A stretch of 64,000 nucleotides of DNA from Trichomonas vaginalis G3 (taxonomy: Eukaryota; Parabasalia; Trichomonadida; Trichomonadidae), in NCBI RefSeq assembly GCF_026262505.1, contig NC_067207.1, forward strand, positions 17,204,082 through 17,268,081, written 5' to 3'. The position numbers and the translations under genes are program-made. Below the pieces are notes generated by a model. It saw only the letters and a program-made list of their open reading frames with translations. It did not search any database and was not told the origin of the DNA. Positions 47,951 to 58,970 of this stretch are shown here, in pieces. How positions within the stretch are numbered: the first letter of the stretch is position 1; every line of letters starts with the position of its first letter.

Positions 47951-49240
47951 AAAATTCCATTGATACTTGTAGATATTGAGAATCCAGTATCCGAATACGT
48001 TGTTGCATCTGATGTTGAAAGTATTGCTAATGGAACATCAAGTCAATACTTTGCCTTAAAATCAATTAAAACATTTAAAAAAGTTTTCTTCGAAAGTCCC
48101 TCATCTCTTAAATTTTTTGGACACTATTCATTTTATCAATGTGCATTACTTAAAGAACTTGATTTCTCTAATTGCACTTCCCTAGAAAATATAGGATCAT
48201 TTTGTTTCTTTGAATGCACTGGAATAGAACGCATAACCTTTCCAACACAGTCTAAACTAGAAATATTAGATTACGCGTGCTTTTGTTCAATGCATTCTGT
48301 TGAATCCTATTCGCTTCCTTCATCGTTGAGATACATCAATGGCAATGCTTCTGAATTTGGTTGTTTTAGAGGTTTTTCAGGAAATGAATTGAGATTTAAC
48401 GAAGGATTATTATCCATTGGTCCATGCGCTTGCATTTATATAAGATGTCATTATGTTTACTTACCATCATCTCTCATAGAATTGGATTCGAGTGTACTTA
48501 GATGCAATGATAATTTGATAGAGATTTTTACTGGTCAATTGAATGCTTGCGTGGTAGTCAACAAAGCATTACTTAGTTATGATCAAACTCTCTTGTATGC
48601 TTTCCCTTCTCTTATAAGTGGGACTTATTATGTTCCTAACACTGTACAAATTATTTGCACAGACGCTTTCTGCTATTCAATGTTGAATGAAATAATCCTT
48701 CCTGATTCATGCACTGAATTAGAAACACTGGCTTTTTTCCATTTGAGAAACCTAGTTTTTATGAAAATCCCAAAGAGTGTCGTCAAAGTTCATGATGATT
48801 CCATCAATGACTGTCCAAATTTGAGAAATTTAACAATTGAAATGGAGAGAATCCCAAAACTTCATTATCAATCTGTGGAAATCATGACTCTCGGAAATGA
48901 AACAAAAGTCATAGAAGATTATGCTCTAATCAATGCTGTTAATTTGCAATCAATTATCATTCCACCTTCAGTTGTAAAGATTGGGGCAGAAGCCTTTCGT
49001 GGCTTAAAGAAACTCAGATGTGTAAGAATATATGGCCAGCCTTCTATTGGCTCGTCAGCTTTCAAAGACACTAGAATTTCTTGTGGTATTGACTGCTATT
49101 CTTCTCTGATCGATCCTCTCATGATCTCGGGTGTGAATAGTAAGTCATTTAATTATTGCTGTATGACTGCTGTCGTTCAAAATGCAGTATGCTTCAGATC
49201 CCTATTAGATTTTCAATGTTTAGTTTTTAATATAGTTTAA
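47951..49240 (+). pseudogene. BspA-like leucine-rich-repeat protein without ATG start
   Basis: About 430 residues of tandem TpLRR/LRR_5 repeats, for example SLENIGSFCFFECTGIERITF, LRYINGNASEFGCF and VVKIGAEAFRGLKKLRCV. A DQTLLYAF-type insert is typical of trichomonad BspA proteins, which are surface or secreted adhesion-like proteins. The open frame starts just after a TGA at 47948 and has no early ATG; the only candidate start is TTG at 47960. It also ends without the usual membrane anchor. It is probably a 5'-truncated pseudogene, unless a non-ATG start or an unseen intron is used. Confidence 0.75.
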
Positions 49241-49594
49241 AAAAATTATATTGCTTAAGACTATAAAATAAGATACATTCAACTGTATAGAATAATGTAT
49301 TTGAGATGTGAACCAAAATTCGAATTGGAATGTGGGACAGCACTTCAATGAAATCAATCTCATCAATTACATTTGATTTCATTATGTTTTATTCTAAGAC
49401 CATCACCACTTATGAAATTAATATTAAAATTTATCCAATAAAAAGCCATTCATGATAAAATTCCAGAAATTTTGAATTTGTGTTGGAACGATTTCAAATT
49501 TAATCAAGAAAAAATTTCATTTCGATAACAATGCCTATTTGATATTGCATGTGAGGTTAAGTGATCGAACAATCTGTGTAAAATTTATTTTTTT
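49241..49594. other. Host intergenic DNA before the EF-hand gene
   Basis: A/T-rich spacer of about 350 bp that must contain the promoter of the EF-hand gene. I could not identify a convincing trichomonad Inr motif next to the ATG. Confidence 0.5.
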
Positions 49595-50167
49595 ATGGGC
49601 GCTTCAGACTCAATCCCAAAGCCAACAAAGGAAGAAGTCAATGAGCTTACAAAGACAACCCACTTCAATGCAGAAGAAATCAACAAATTATACGCTGCTT
49701 TCTTGAAGATTGCAGGTACTCCAAAGAATCAAGATGGAAAGATCCAGCCACAAGAGTTCTTCGATTCCCTTGCCATCACAAACGAAGAATACGGTCTCAA
49801 GGTCTTCGAAGCATTCGATTCAACTGCTGATGGAGATTTGACATTCGGCGAATACGTCAAGGGAGTTTCCCAGCTTTGCGAACGTGCTACACAAGAAGAG
49901 AAGGCTAAGTTCTGCTTCGGTCTCTTTGACTCAAACAAGTCTGGAACAATTTCCAAGCCAGAATTCCTTTCATTCATCGAAGCTTCACTCGGTGAAATGG
50001 AAGGCTCAAGTCCAGAGCTTGCCCGCAACATCGCCCTTCAGCTCTTCACTGAAATTGACCATTCAAAGGATGGCAATATTACATATCCTGAATTCTTCAA
50101 GGCCGTTCAGAAGAACAACAACATTGTTAACTGCGTTAACGTCCACGTCGAATATATCTTCAAATAA
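49595..50167 (+). CDS. EF-hand calcium-binding protein (calcineurin B / NCS-like)
   Basis: 190 residues. Three canonical loops are visible: DSTADGDLTFGE (75-86), DSNKSGTISKPE (112-123) and DHSKDGNITYPE (155-166), each with acidic residues at positions 1 and 12. The first hand (around 42-54) is degenerate. The N-terminus MGASDS fits an N-myristoylation signal (Gly2, Ser6), as in recoverin-like sensors and calcineurin B. It probably links calcium signals to a membrane-bound partner kinase or phosphatase. Codon choice is richer in G+C than in neighbouring genes, suggesting strong expression. Confidence 0.88.
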   Translation: MGASDSIPKPTKEEVNELTKTTHFNAEEINKLYAAFLKIAGTPKNQDGKIQPQEFFDSLAITNEEYGLKVFEAFDSTADGDLTFGEYVKGVSQLCERATQEEKAKFCFGLFDSNKSGTISKPEFLSFIEASLGEMEGSSPELARNIALQLFTEIDHSKDGNITYPEFFKAVQKNNNIVNCVNVHVEYIFK

Positions 50168-50803
50168 ACCTCTTGTATTTTTTCTTATTAAATATTATTT
50201 TGTTTTCTAATCCTTAACTTACAGAACATCAATCTACCTTAATCAAGATAAACAAGTTCTTCCACTTATGGCCATTTCGGAGGATCAGATTCTTTTATTT
50301 TTTTAATTACTTTTTTATTATTAACTAACATTAGCCTGAGAACACTATCATTCTTGTCATATTATACAATGTATTAAAATAAAAGAAAACCATTTAAAAT
50401 TTCAAATTTCATTTCGAGAATTTGGAAATTTAGAGATTACAAATGAGCCGAAGGTGCATAATCAGTTCAAAAAAGATGTAATTTTTTATCATGACCTATA
50501 ATTATTGTCTCAATACTGATATATCTTGATAGATCCTAATATGAGCCATTATTTAATTATCAATCGCCAAAATATGATTGCCATCCATATAATGAACTAA
50601 ATGGAATGTTATGATATCTAAATTACAATCAATATAAAATTAAATTCATATTTTTCATCGTTTGAGAAAAGAAAGTTTTAACATTTTATAAATATGTGTG
50701 ATAATAGAATCAAATGAAGAAGAAAAAAATTTGAATTGCAAAAAATTATTTTTAGAATGTTCGTAAAAAAAAAGAATAAAATATATGAATAAAACACTAT
50801 TCC
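50168..50803. other. Host intergenic DNA
   Basis: About 640 bp of A/T-rich DNA between the EF-hand gene and the copine relic, which converge on it. No gene or repeat seen. Confidence 0.55.
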
Positions 50804-51917
50804 TTACATTAACTTGCAAGGGATGTAGTTGATTGATTCGCAGAATGAAACGACTTGTTTAGGAACTTCTGCGAGAACTTCTGCTGGTAATGATCCTGCG
50901 TGTGCTCCCAAGTATTTCCTGAAAGGAACGAACTGTACGATATCGCGTCTGCATGGTTGTCCCATTGAATTTCTCAATCCCTTTCCGTCGTCGCCATCAA
51001 GGTCGTCCATTGCGCTGAAGTCAGCATTGCCGACACCAACGATGATGATAGACAATGGTGCATCTGATGCAGCAACGATTGCATTTGCTGTTTCTCTGAA
51101 ATCGTTGATTGCGCCATCAGTAAGTATCATAAGGATGGTATATGTCCTTGACTGGTTGAAGGCCTGGCGAGCTACGTATGCTGCGTTCTGGATCATAGGT
51201 GCGAAATAAGTTGGACCGTACAATTGAACGGATCTGAGAGCATTTCTGTAGACATCGAGGATACCCATCATGCCTGGAACGTATGGATGCTCAGCGCTGA
51301 AGGTAAGTGGGAAGCAATGGTCGACTTTTCCGTTGATTGCACCTCCGAAACCGTAAACAGCGAATTGCTGGTCTGAATCGTATGGGCAGACGATCTCACC
51401 GATGGAGCAGATGCATTGCTCGTACTGGTTCATGGAACCTGGGTTGATGAAGTGAAGTGAATTTGGCTGTGTTGCCTCCTTTCTTTCTGTGGGAGTTGAT
51501 GGCGAACTCTTGCTTTTGCTCGAGGTGGGAAGCCATAGCTTGTACATCGGTATCGACTGTGCCGATTAAATCGTGATCTGAAAGCTTATTCTTCTTGGAA
51601 TCAGCATCGTAAACAGCGAATCTGATTGGCTGCATTGTTTCGAAGATGTATGCAGCTTGGAGTGTCGTGACGAACGCTGGATTTGGATTGTTCCAGATAA
51701 CTTCGGTTCTAGCGATTTCTACATACTGGCCGTTGATTGGGACCTGCATGACAACCATTGAGTCTGATGGGCTGCCGACATCTAAGCGTGGTAAGTCAGA
51801 ACAAGAAATATGCATGTTAATAATCGGCTGATCGGTCTTAATATCCTTTGTTCCGACATCTGATACTCTTGCATTGTCTTTGTTGAGCTTTCCCTTCTCG
51901 GCAAGCTTTGGATTTGG
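50804..51917 (-). pseudogene. Copine (C2 plus copine A-domain), decayed
   Basis: The upstream part reads PNPKLAEKGKLNKDN, then a C2 domain (ISCSDLPRLDVGSPS, WNNPNPAFV, RFAVYDADS, DHDLIGTVD). In a different frame a copine/vWA domain follows (QPNSLHFINP, YGPTYFAPMIQ, ILTDGAINDF, GVGNADFSAMDDLDGDDG, ending IPCKLM). A normal copine has two C2 domains and the DFTxSN metal-site motif. Here the second C2 and that motif are missing, the two parts are out of frame, and no ATG opens the gene (a TGA lies just upstream). Copines are calcium-dependent phospholipid-binding proteins. The codon usage is still that of an expressed host gene, so decay is recent. Confidence 0.83.
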
Positions 51918-52048
51918 GCAATAACCTCAGTAAGCTATTGACATTTGTGAAGTTAACAGAATTCAATAGTTTACGCGGAAATTTATAAAATTTCGAACAA
52001 TTTATGATATGAGTTTGAATCAGAATCATATGTCATTGTTATTGATTA

Positions 52049-52890
52049 TTGTTGTAAACAGAAATTCATCAAAAGTGACAGCTCTCAATTTTTTGACATT
52101 TGTAAATTCTAAATTGAATGAGAAAAATGAAATAATACTAAGCATAATACAATATTCTAGATTTAATTATAATTAGGGAAAAGTTAGTTTTGAGAGTACT
52201 TTTCATAGGCATATAGAATGAAATCTTCTGAAAATAATATCACATAAACTCATATTATTTTCTAATATATAACTATTTTATATAAAAATCAAATTCAATG
52301 ATCTTAAAAGCGAATGATAAACCTCAAAATTTACGAATATAATGAGTGAAAATATAATGCTTATCTATCATAAAACCATATGAAATATTAATTTTTGCTT
52401 TACGCCTAATTTTTGACGACAATTAGCAAGAAGAATTGCATGATAAATAAAAACATTTAATCAAAGTCAATTTTATTTTTCATATTCAAATGGACTGAGT
52501 GTTAACATTTAACATTTTTTGCTAATTGTCGTCAAAAATTAGGCGTAAAGCAAAAATTGATATTTCATATGGTTTTATGATAGATAAGCATTATATTCCC
52601 ACTCATTATATTCGTAAATTTTGAGGTTTATCATTCGCTTTTAAGATCATTGAATTTGATTTTTATATAAAATAGTTATATATTAGAAAATAATATGAGT
52701 TTATGTGATATTATTTTTCAGAAGATTTTGTGTTCTTCTTCAAAATTTTATTTTTTTATTAAAAAGAATCTTTACAAAATATACATTTACTTTAATTAAT
52801 ATTTAAAAACGTGCTCTATCAAAAGTTCCAAAAATTCAATATTTTAGCTTTTCTGAGGTGTCACTTTTGATGAATTTCTGTTTACAACAA
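52049..52890. mobile_element. 842-bp fold-back DNA element (Mutator-like MITE candidate)
   Basis: The outer inverted repeat TTGTTGTAAACAGAAATTCA continues to AAAGTGACA on the left and mirrors 52859-52890 on the right. Inside it, arms of about 205 bp (52226-52430 and 52521-52726) are almost perfect inverted copies around a 90-bp centre. The flanks TTATTGATT and TTATTAATT match at 8 of 9 positions, consistent with a 9-bp target duplication. There is no coding capacity. The long arms and 9-bp duplication suggest a Mutator-like origin; this is inference. Confidence 0.7.
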
Positions 52891-53702
52891 TTATTAATTG
52901 TTAGCAACGTCAAAAATGATAGTTCAAATCCTAATGGAATCTAGCGGTTTTTCAGAAATTGGAGGGAAATTGAATACTAAAAAAGTTAGATTGGTTTATG
53001 CGACGTTGCAGAACTTGTATTTCAAAGATTTTCAATAGAAATCAATGATATTTTGATTACAGTATCAAGTATTCTCTTCGCTATTAGACTAGGACTAAAT
53101 TTCTAGAGGTTTTTAAATAATTTCGAATCTTTATAATGCCTATACAATAGAGAAAGTTGAACCATATAGTTTCCACAACACTTGTGATTGAATATTAATG
53201 AGTGAATCGAATAAATATGATTTAATGAATTTGGGCTCATATATCAAAATATGAACAAGGGAAATGAAAATTTAAAAAGTATAGACGATTTTTGATAAAA
53301 AAATTCATCATTTCAATCGTCATTTGTGAGTAATAAATGAACATTTTATATAGGTTGTATTATTGAAATGGAAATTAAATAGTGTTGAAAGAAATTTGAT
53401 CTGGTAAGGTATATTAGCTTCTAAATAAACAATTATAAAATAATGAGATATAATCGTAATTCATCAAGTAAAAAGAAATTTGTAATTACAGTGTTATAAA
53501 CTGCGGAAATATGAAAAGATCACAACAAGTTAAGAAAGAATGTTTGAGTGTAAAATCAGTAATAAAGAAAAGAAAAGGGATTTACATTGTTTTGGACTAT
53601 AACCATTTAGATTTTAGTCTAAAGAGTGATATTGAAAAATGAATAATAAGAAGAAATTGGTCAGTTACTTTCTTAAAGTTATATAATACATATTTGCAGC
53701 AA
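52891..53702. other. Host intergenic DNA
   Basis: About 810 bp of A/T-rich DNA between the fold-back element and the tRNA gene. No coding signal or repeat seen. Confidence 0.55.
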
Positions 53703-53775
53703 GCCCCAGTAGCATAGTGGTTATTGCGTGTGCCTCGTAAGCGCAAGGTCGCCGGTTCAACTCCGGTCTGGGGCA
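53703..53775 (+). tRNA. tRNA-Thr (anticodon CGT)
   Basis: A 73-nt cloverleaf: acceptor GCCCCAG pairs with CTGGGGC, the D arm carries GTGGTTA, the anticodon stem TGTGC/GCGCA holds loop CTCGTAA with anticodon CGT at 53736-53738, and the T arm is GCCGG-TTCAACT-CCGGT. The B-box GGTTCAACTCC is intact. A discriminator A follows, with no encoded CCA. A T-rich run downstream fits Pol III termination. It reads ACG threonine codons. Confidence 0.95.
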
Positions 53776-53915
53776 TGCACTTTTTAAAATTTTATTTCTC
53801 AAATATTTTTTGTAATTGCAAATAAATTTAATTTTTAATTTGGAAATACTTATTTATCGACGAATCGCCAATTTAATCAATTAAAATTGTCATATTTTTT
53901 ATAATTTAAACGTCG

Positions 53916-55895
53916 ATGAGTGAGCGACCTGTTCGAACTTCAAGAGTTATAACGTTCACTCGTCGACAAACATCAAGACAAATACCAACATCTCCTGCTT
54001 TTCCAGCAATTCCAACTGTTTTTCGAGATATGTTGTCGATATCCGATGATAGAATAGAAGTTCTAAGGAAAAACATTAAAGAATGTTCAAGAATTCTTGT
54101 TCTTAATCGTTATTACGCATCTTTAGGCAAATCCAATATGATACCAAAAAATGACATTTTCCTTTCTCGACTTTTTTCACCTACAATCGCATTTTCGTTC
54201 CTAGGCATTACCAACATGTACCAAAGTTCCACAACATTACTAACATTTTTACTTAAAAACCCAAAAATTTTTTCTAGAGCAATTGCGTTATATTCTAATG
54301 ATGTTGATTTCAATCATCTTGTTTCGTCAATAATACCTTCTGTCTTTGGATTCTATTATTCAAATGAAATGATTGGTTTCGCATCTAAATTTTATGAAAA
54401 ATCAGTTAAAATGAACAATGTTAATAGTGCAATGCAGATTATATTACCATTCTTCTATTCAGGATTATCTTCTATGTTCTTTAATAATCTTTTTGATAGG
54501 CTTTTACCTTTAGTTTCTGCTGAAATTTATATTGTTGATAACAACTCGACTTCTTTACTTGCTGTTGAATATGCTCACACATTTATCCGTTTATGTGGTG
54601 AATGTCTACCTTATTTACACAATTTTCTCATTAGAATATTAAAATTAATTTTAGAATTGAAATGGGAAGATTCACAGTTCATTGAATTGTTCTTTAATAG
54701 GTTTATCGTCAAATTTACAAATATATGGGCTCTCAAATTCAAATTAAAACAAAAAAGAAATTTTATAACAGAAATTATGAATTTTGTGCCTTCTTGCAAA
54801 TCCGAACTCTTCAAACTAAAGCAAGACATACTTGTGGCCAATGGAACTCTCTTTGTTCCTGATTTTTACCAAGGAAATGATAAAAATCCTTTTCAAAATT
54901 TAGTTTGCGTCCAAGATATGAATTTATTGGCTAAAATCATCAACCAAGCCAACGCTTTGCCTCAGGAAATACAGAGATCGGACTTTGATTACCCAGAAAA
55001 GAAAAAATTCCAATGGTTTTACGTTGATATTTATATCCCTTCACAAAATATTGAAGAACCGGTTTTATTTGGTAACAATGATGATGTAGGTAATTTGTTT
55101 GACTCGATTATCACTAAAAGAAGATGGATAAATGACTTATCGGATTGGTATAACAAATTACTTAAATTTGAAGCCAATTCTACTATTGAACAGATGTATA
55201 AGATTGTTTTATCAATCCCTTCTTCCGAAATCATTACTGCACACTCTGCTTTTTATCATTTTGAAAATAATTTCCATGATGACGCTTTGAAGCAAGAATT
55301 CTTTTTAGTAAACTCTAGATTAGTTATTTCAAGGCTTCCTGAACGTGCGTTACGCCTTCTTTTTGAGCTCAGTTCCAGATTTAATCAATATGTTAACAAA
55401 TATGATCATATTCCTACATTTTCGGACTTTCATAACTCTCTTCGGCATCATTCCACCAGGCTCTCCATATCTCATTGTATTTCTTTGATGGAATCCATTG
55501 GAGAATTGACTTTACCCGCTCAATTTCCTGTTTTTTCATCTGTTTTGTCTGATTTAGATGAATTATCTGAACTCGAGAATACAGGTGATATTGCTTACTT
55601 TATATTATTAAGTAATACAACATCTCCTGCTTTTCTTGGTTCTTTTACCTTATTATACGCATTTGTTATAAATGTTCAGACTTTGGCGAAAATTCTTGGT
55701 GCAAAGGAACTTGCATTATGGCAGAGACTTGATGGAATCATAATAACTGCTTTATCTGTTGATTTTCATTATTTAAATTCTTATCTTGAAATAAGAAAGA
55801 CTCTTTGCGAGATTGCTAGCATCAACTATGGTCTAGAGTTCAAAAAATCAGACAGTGCTCCTTCTCTTTCTTATTCTTCTACGATTTTGTTGTAA
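53916..55895 (+). CDS. Unrecognised 659-residue helical protein
   Basis: A single long frame opening MSERPVRTSRVITFTRRQTS with an Arg/Ser/Thr/Pro-rich, probably disordered N-terminus of about 35 residues. The rest is Leu/Phe/Ile-rich and predicted helical, without signal peptide or clear membrane span, and closes with a Ser-rich tail (SDSAPSLSYSSTILL). An all-helical domain such as a GAP-type fold is possible, but I see no diagnostic motif. Codon use matches the other host genes, and the frame is clean, so it is very likely a real gene. Confidence 0.78.
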   Translation: MSERPVRTSRVITFTRRQTSRQIPTSPAFPAIPTVFRDMLSISDDRIEVLRKNIKECSRILVLNRYYASLGKSNMIPKNDIFLSRLFSPTIAFSFLGITNMYQSSTTLLTFLLKNPKIFSRAIALYSNDVDFNHLVSSIIPSVFGFYYSNEMIGFASKFYEKSVKMNNVNSAMQIILPFFYSGLSSMFFNNLFDRLLPLVSAEIYIVDNNSTSLLAVEYAHTFIRLCGECLPYLHNFLIRILKLILELKWEDSQFIELFFNRFIVKFTNIWALKFKLKQKRNFITEIMNFVPSCKSELFKLKQDILVANGTLFVPDFYQGNDKNPFQNLVCVQDMNLLAKIINQANALPQEIQRSDFDYPEKKKFQWFYVDIYIPSQNIEEPVLFGNNDDVGNLFDSIITKRRWINDLSDWYNKLLKFEANSTIEQMYKIVLSIPSSEIITAHSAFYHFENNFHDDALKQEFFLVNSRLVISRLPERALRLLFELSSRFNQYVNKYDHIPTFSDFHNSLRHHSTRLSISHCISLMESIGELTLPAQFPVFSSVLSDLDELSELENTGDIAYFILLSNTTSPAFLGSFTLLYAFVINVQTLAKILGAKELALWQRLDGIIITALSVDFHYLNSYLEIRKTLCEIASINYGLEFKKSDSAPSLSYSSTILL

Positions 55896-56173
55896 AATTT
55901 TTTGTCTACCATGTTATTTTATGAAATTCTACGTATTTAATATTCCTCAAGCTTAGTATATAAAAATTATTTGTCCGGAAATCGGAAATTATGAGCTGTA
56001 ATCCAAAATTATTTTTGAATCGGAGTTCTTCTTAATAACATATAATTTAAATGTTTCCATTATAATACTTAGAACATATAATGTATGTAATTCATAGTAA
56101 AAACTTGAAATTAAACATAACCTGGTAAGCAACATTTAATTAACACACAAAACGAAAACAAAATACGCAATAA

Positions 56174-57316
56174 CTAAATTAATCTGCTAACACGGTGGCA
56201 AGACCGCTTCCTATTCCTAATAATTCCGACAGGAGTGATCAATTTCTTCAATCCGAGTGGAGTGTTCAATGGAGGGAGATTTTCATAATGGGAATACGAT
56301 GCATAGCGATTTCCCTTTACAATTGGGATACGGCAGAGGTTTGGAAAGTTCTTATTATAAAATTCTTTTTCAAGAATGTTAAAAGAAACAGTTCCTTGGT
56401 TAACAAGTCCATCTGACATATTACCAGCGATTGTATCATAATCGTATCCAATATCTTTGAGTTTCTGGGAAATATAACTAAAACTTGGCTTAAACTCTTC
56501 GATCTTATCAGATACGTACTTCACATTGCTGGCGAGCCAAGGGTGGGCAAGAATTTCATCCAATGAAATTCTGTTCTGTGGGTTCTTTGTTAACATTTTT
56601 TGCAACAGGTCAACTAAACATGGGGAAAGGGATTCTGGATATTCAACTTCGGCAAACAATATTTTGTTCGCTAATGATGACAGGTTCTCATCATAAAATG
56701 ACATCGACTTACAGACCATTATGTAAAGTAAAATTCCACAGCTCCATATGTCTGAAGCGAATGTATACTGCCATCCAAGAATGAGTTCAGGAGAAGCGTA
56801 TGGCGGGGATCCGCATTGTGTTTTCATCATTTCTCCGTTCAAATTTAAACATGAAAGACCAAAATCAATGACCCTAATGTTTCTATTTTCGTCTAATAAT
56901 ACATTTTCGGCTTTAATATCTCTGTGCGCAATATGGCATGTTTGTTGCAAGTGTTTTATAACTAAAATTATTTGAGCGAAAATTATGGAAGCTTCATCTT
57001 CGGAAAAAGCGCCACGCTCATTAATATTATTCAATATTGAACCTTGTGATGCATAATCCATGATTAGGAAGTATTCATCTTCAGTTTCAACGATTTCAAA
57101 GAGTTCTACAATAAAAGGATGTTTGACAATCTTCATAATTTCTATCTCTTTCTGTATTTTCTCTTCATAATCGCTGTCATCATTGTTTATTTTCTTTGGA
57201 ATCATCTTGATGGCAACGTTTACTCCTGTTTTCTTATGAGTTGCTCGAAAAACCTTGGAGAACCCTCCGACTCCTATTGGTATAATATTACCATAGTTCT
57301 CTTCGAGCTTGTTCAT
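56174..57316 (-). CDS. Serine/threonine protein kinase, CAMK/SNF1-like
   Basis: 380 residues with a complete kinase core: glycine loop GVGGFSKVF (15-23), VAIK lysine K37, catalytic HRDIKAEN (131-138), DFG (151-153), CGSPPYASPE activation-loop end (168-177) and DIWSCGILL (189-197). The core ends near residue 265 at HPWLAS. The RD type, the CGSP(P)YASPE segment and the layout place it in the CAMK-like/SNF1-related branch that is expanded in trichomonads. The C-terminal 110 residues carry no recognised domain and probably regulate activity. Confidence 0.92.
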   Translation of the reverse strand: MNKLEENYGNIIPIGVGGFSKVFRATHKKTGVNVAIKMIPKKINNDDSDYEEKIQKEIEIMKIVKHPFIVELFEIVETEDEYFLIMDYASQGSILNNINERGAFSEDEASIIFAQIILVIKHLQQTCHIAHRDIKAENVLLDENRNIRVIDFGLSCLNLNGEMMKTQCGSPPYASPELILGWQYTFASDIWSCGILLYIMVCKSMSFYDENLSSLANKILFAEVEYPESLSPCLVDLLQKMLTKNPQNRISLDEILAHPWLASNVKYVSDKIEEFKPSFSYISQKLKDIGYDYDTIAGNMSDGLVNQGTVSFNILEKEFYNKNFPNLCRIPIVKGNRYASYSHYENLPPLNTPLGLKKLITPVGIIRNRKRSCHRVSRLI

Positions 57317-58383
57317 GTGTTGAGTAATTTTATTTAATATTTTGAATTATTGAATTTTTATGAGGCATTTCTGAATTTTTCATGAAAATATTGAGAAACC
57401 TGTAAATTTTTTTTACGGGATTGTTTGGATTGAAATATGATTTCTAGCATTTCTGCTAAATTGGTTACTTGATTGTGAGCTTTATCAAATTTACTTCATC
57501 ACAATTTTGAATTTAGGGTTTATTATGTATTTAATTTGATTTTATTAATGGCATCCTAATAAACAATATTATTTCCATGAGTACGAAGTAAATTGAAGCA
57601 TTCAATTCACTTCGGTTTTACGCACAATTGAAGCCACATTAATATGAGTTACTTCTACATCTTGATCAAGATAAAAGTTGGTTCATTCACTTTTTTCACT
57701 TCAGTAAACCTACGGTTTCTCCTCACATTTAGCTTACATTTTGACAAATTTATTCTAAGAGTGAAATATGATCCTTTGGATTATTTAACAAATGAAAAAC
57801 ATAATATTAGTACTAAACAGATATTTGTGAATTAAAATTTGACAAATTTCTATTGCTCTTCATAGGCAAAATTATAGCACTATAGCAATATGTTCATAAA
57901 ATTATTGCATTTTCTTTGGATTATGCATATGGAAATTCAATCATCAGATTACTGTCACGCCGGTCACACTAAAATAAACATTACATTCAGTGCGCAGATT
58001 GTACGATGAATTAAATGAAATCGTTTCAATTCAATAAACGGTAGGTCAGATTCATTCGAAAAATAATGGACAGAATAACACAGTTAAAAAGCTAATTATC
58101 TTAGCTTTCCAGATTGGATGTCAAATCTATTTACTCGTATCTAAAAAAATAGAGAATTAAGGAAGATTTTGGATGAATTTTCGATCATCTAATTTTTTCC
58201 GAACATAAACAAAATTTAATTATTTTAAACAGGATTTTTAATTATTATAAACATTTAATATAAGAAATAAAACAATATACATGTAGATGATCGAATCAAG
58301 GGGAAAATATTGTGGTTACAAGCCTATAATCTTATGTCATTGATTCTACTGCACACATAAGATTATATATAATAAAGTACACT
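57317..58383. other. Host intergenic DNA with a 3' hairpin
   Basis: About 1.07 kb without a convincing gene. At 58325-58367 there is a 13-bp inverted repeat, TATAATCTTATGT / ACATAAGATTATA, with a 17-base loop, just beyond the 3' end of the next minus-strand frame. It could shape a transcript end. Confidence 0.55.
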
Positions 58384-58898
58384 TTAAACAAGTACAATGC
58401 GCATCTTCTTTGGACGTTCTGTAACAACTTGTTTCATTGCAATGTACTTGCAGTATTTCTCGAACTCCTTCCTTCTGAGTTCGATGTAAAGCTCGTCAGT
58501 TTTTGGTGCCTGGACGAGCATGGAGCTGATCGAATATCGATCGAAGTCATTTGTGCTGTTTGTAAGGAAATTGAAGTATTTGTCGCACAGCCTGATCTCA
58601 CATGGAACAGATGTCTTTTCTAAGATCTCTGCAGCTGAGAGAATAAAAGAAATCTGGTATAATTTGCAAAGAATAGTCTTTAAGACGTTCTTTCCACGTG
58701 ACATGTAAATAGCAATCTGACGGATATTTAATGTCTGCTTCTTAAGTGACAAAAAGAGAAGGATGCAGAGTTGTGTAATTTTGCCAATTGAATCGCATTT
58801 TTCCTTTGGAATAATCTCTTTTAATTTAACTAATTCGTTATTGACGCCATTTGCAATTGAAAGCTTGTGGATTGTCTTAAGAATATTATCTTTTCCGG
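58384..58898 (-). pseudogene. Unrecognised host gene fragment lacking an ATG
   Basis: An open frame of about 170 codons with protein-like character (DNILKTIHKLSIANGVNN, GKITQLCILLFLSLKKQT, CEIRLCDKYFNFLTN, ending RPKKMRIVLV). It begins just after a TGA, with no ATG before an internal Met near residue 70. An ATG one frame away at about 58903 suggests a small frame change near the start, or the gene is 5'-truncated. Upstream it abuts a short tandem repeat (58905-58965). No family is recognised. Confidence 0.5.
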
Positions 58899-58904
58899 GT
58901 CATT

Positions 58905-58970
58905 ATTGATTTTGTAATTTAATCGTCGTCGTTATCGATTTTGTAATTTAATCGTTATCGTCTTTTTCTA
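58905..58970. repeat. Short tandem repeat, about 27-bp unit
   Basis: Two and a bit copies of a GATTTTGTAATTTAATCGT unit with CGTCGTTATC linkers. It marks the upstream edge of the preceding gene fragment. Confidence 0.7.

Noticed and set aside
57644-57835. Small plus-strand frame (about 63 codons) in the gap after the kinase gene
   Set aside because: Low-complexity Phe/Leu/Lys composition of A/T-rich DNA, no conserved motif and no partner copy.
58325-58367. The 13-bp inverted repeat as a bacterial-type terminator
   Set aside because: The organism is a eukaryote and the stem is A/T-rich without the GC stem and T run of an intrinsic terminator; it is recorded only as a hairpin.
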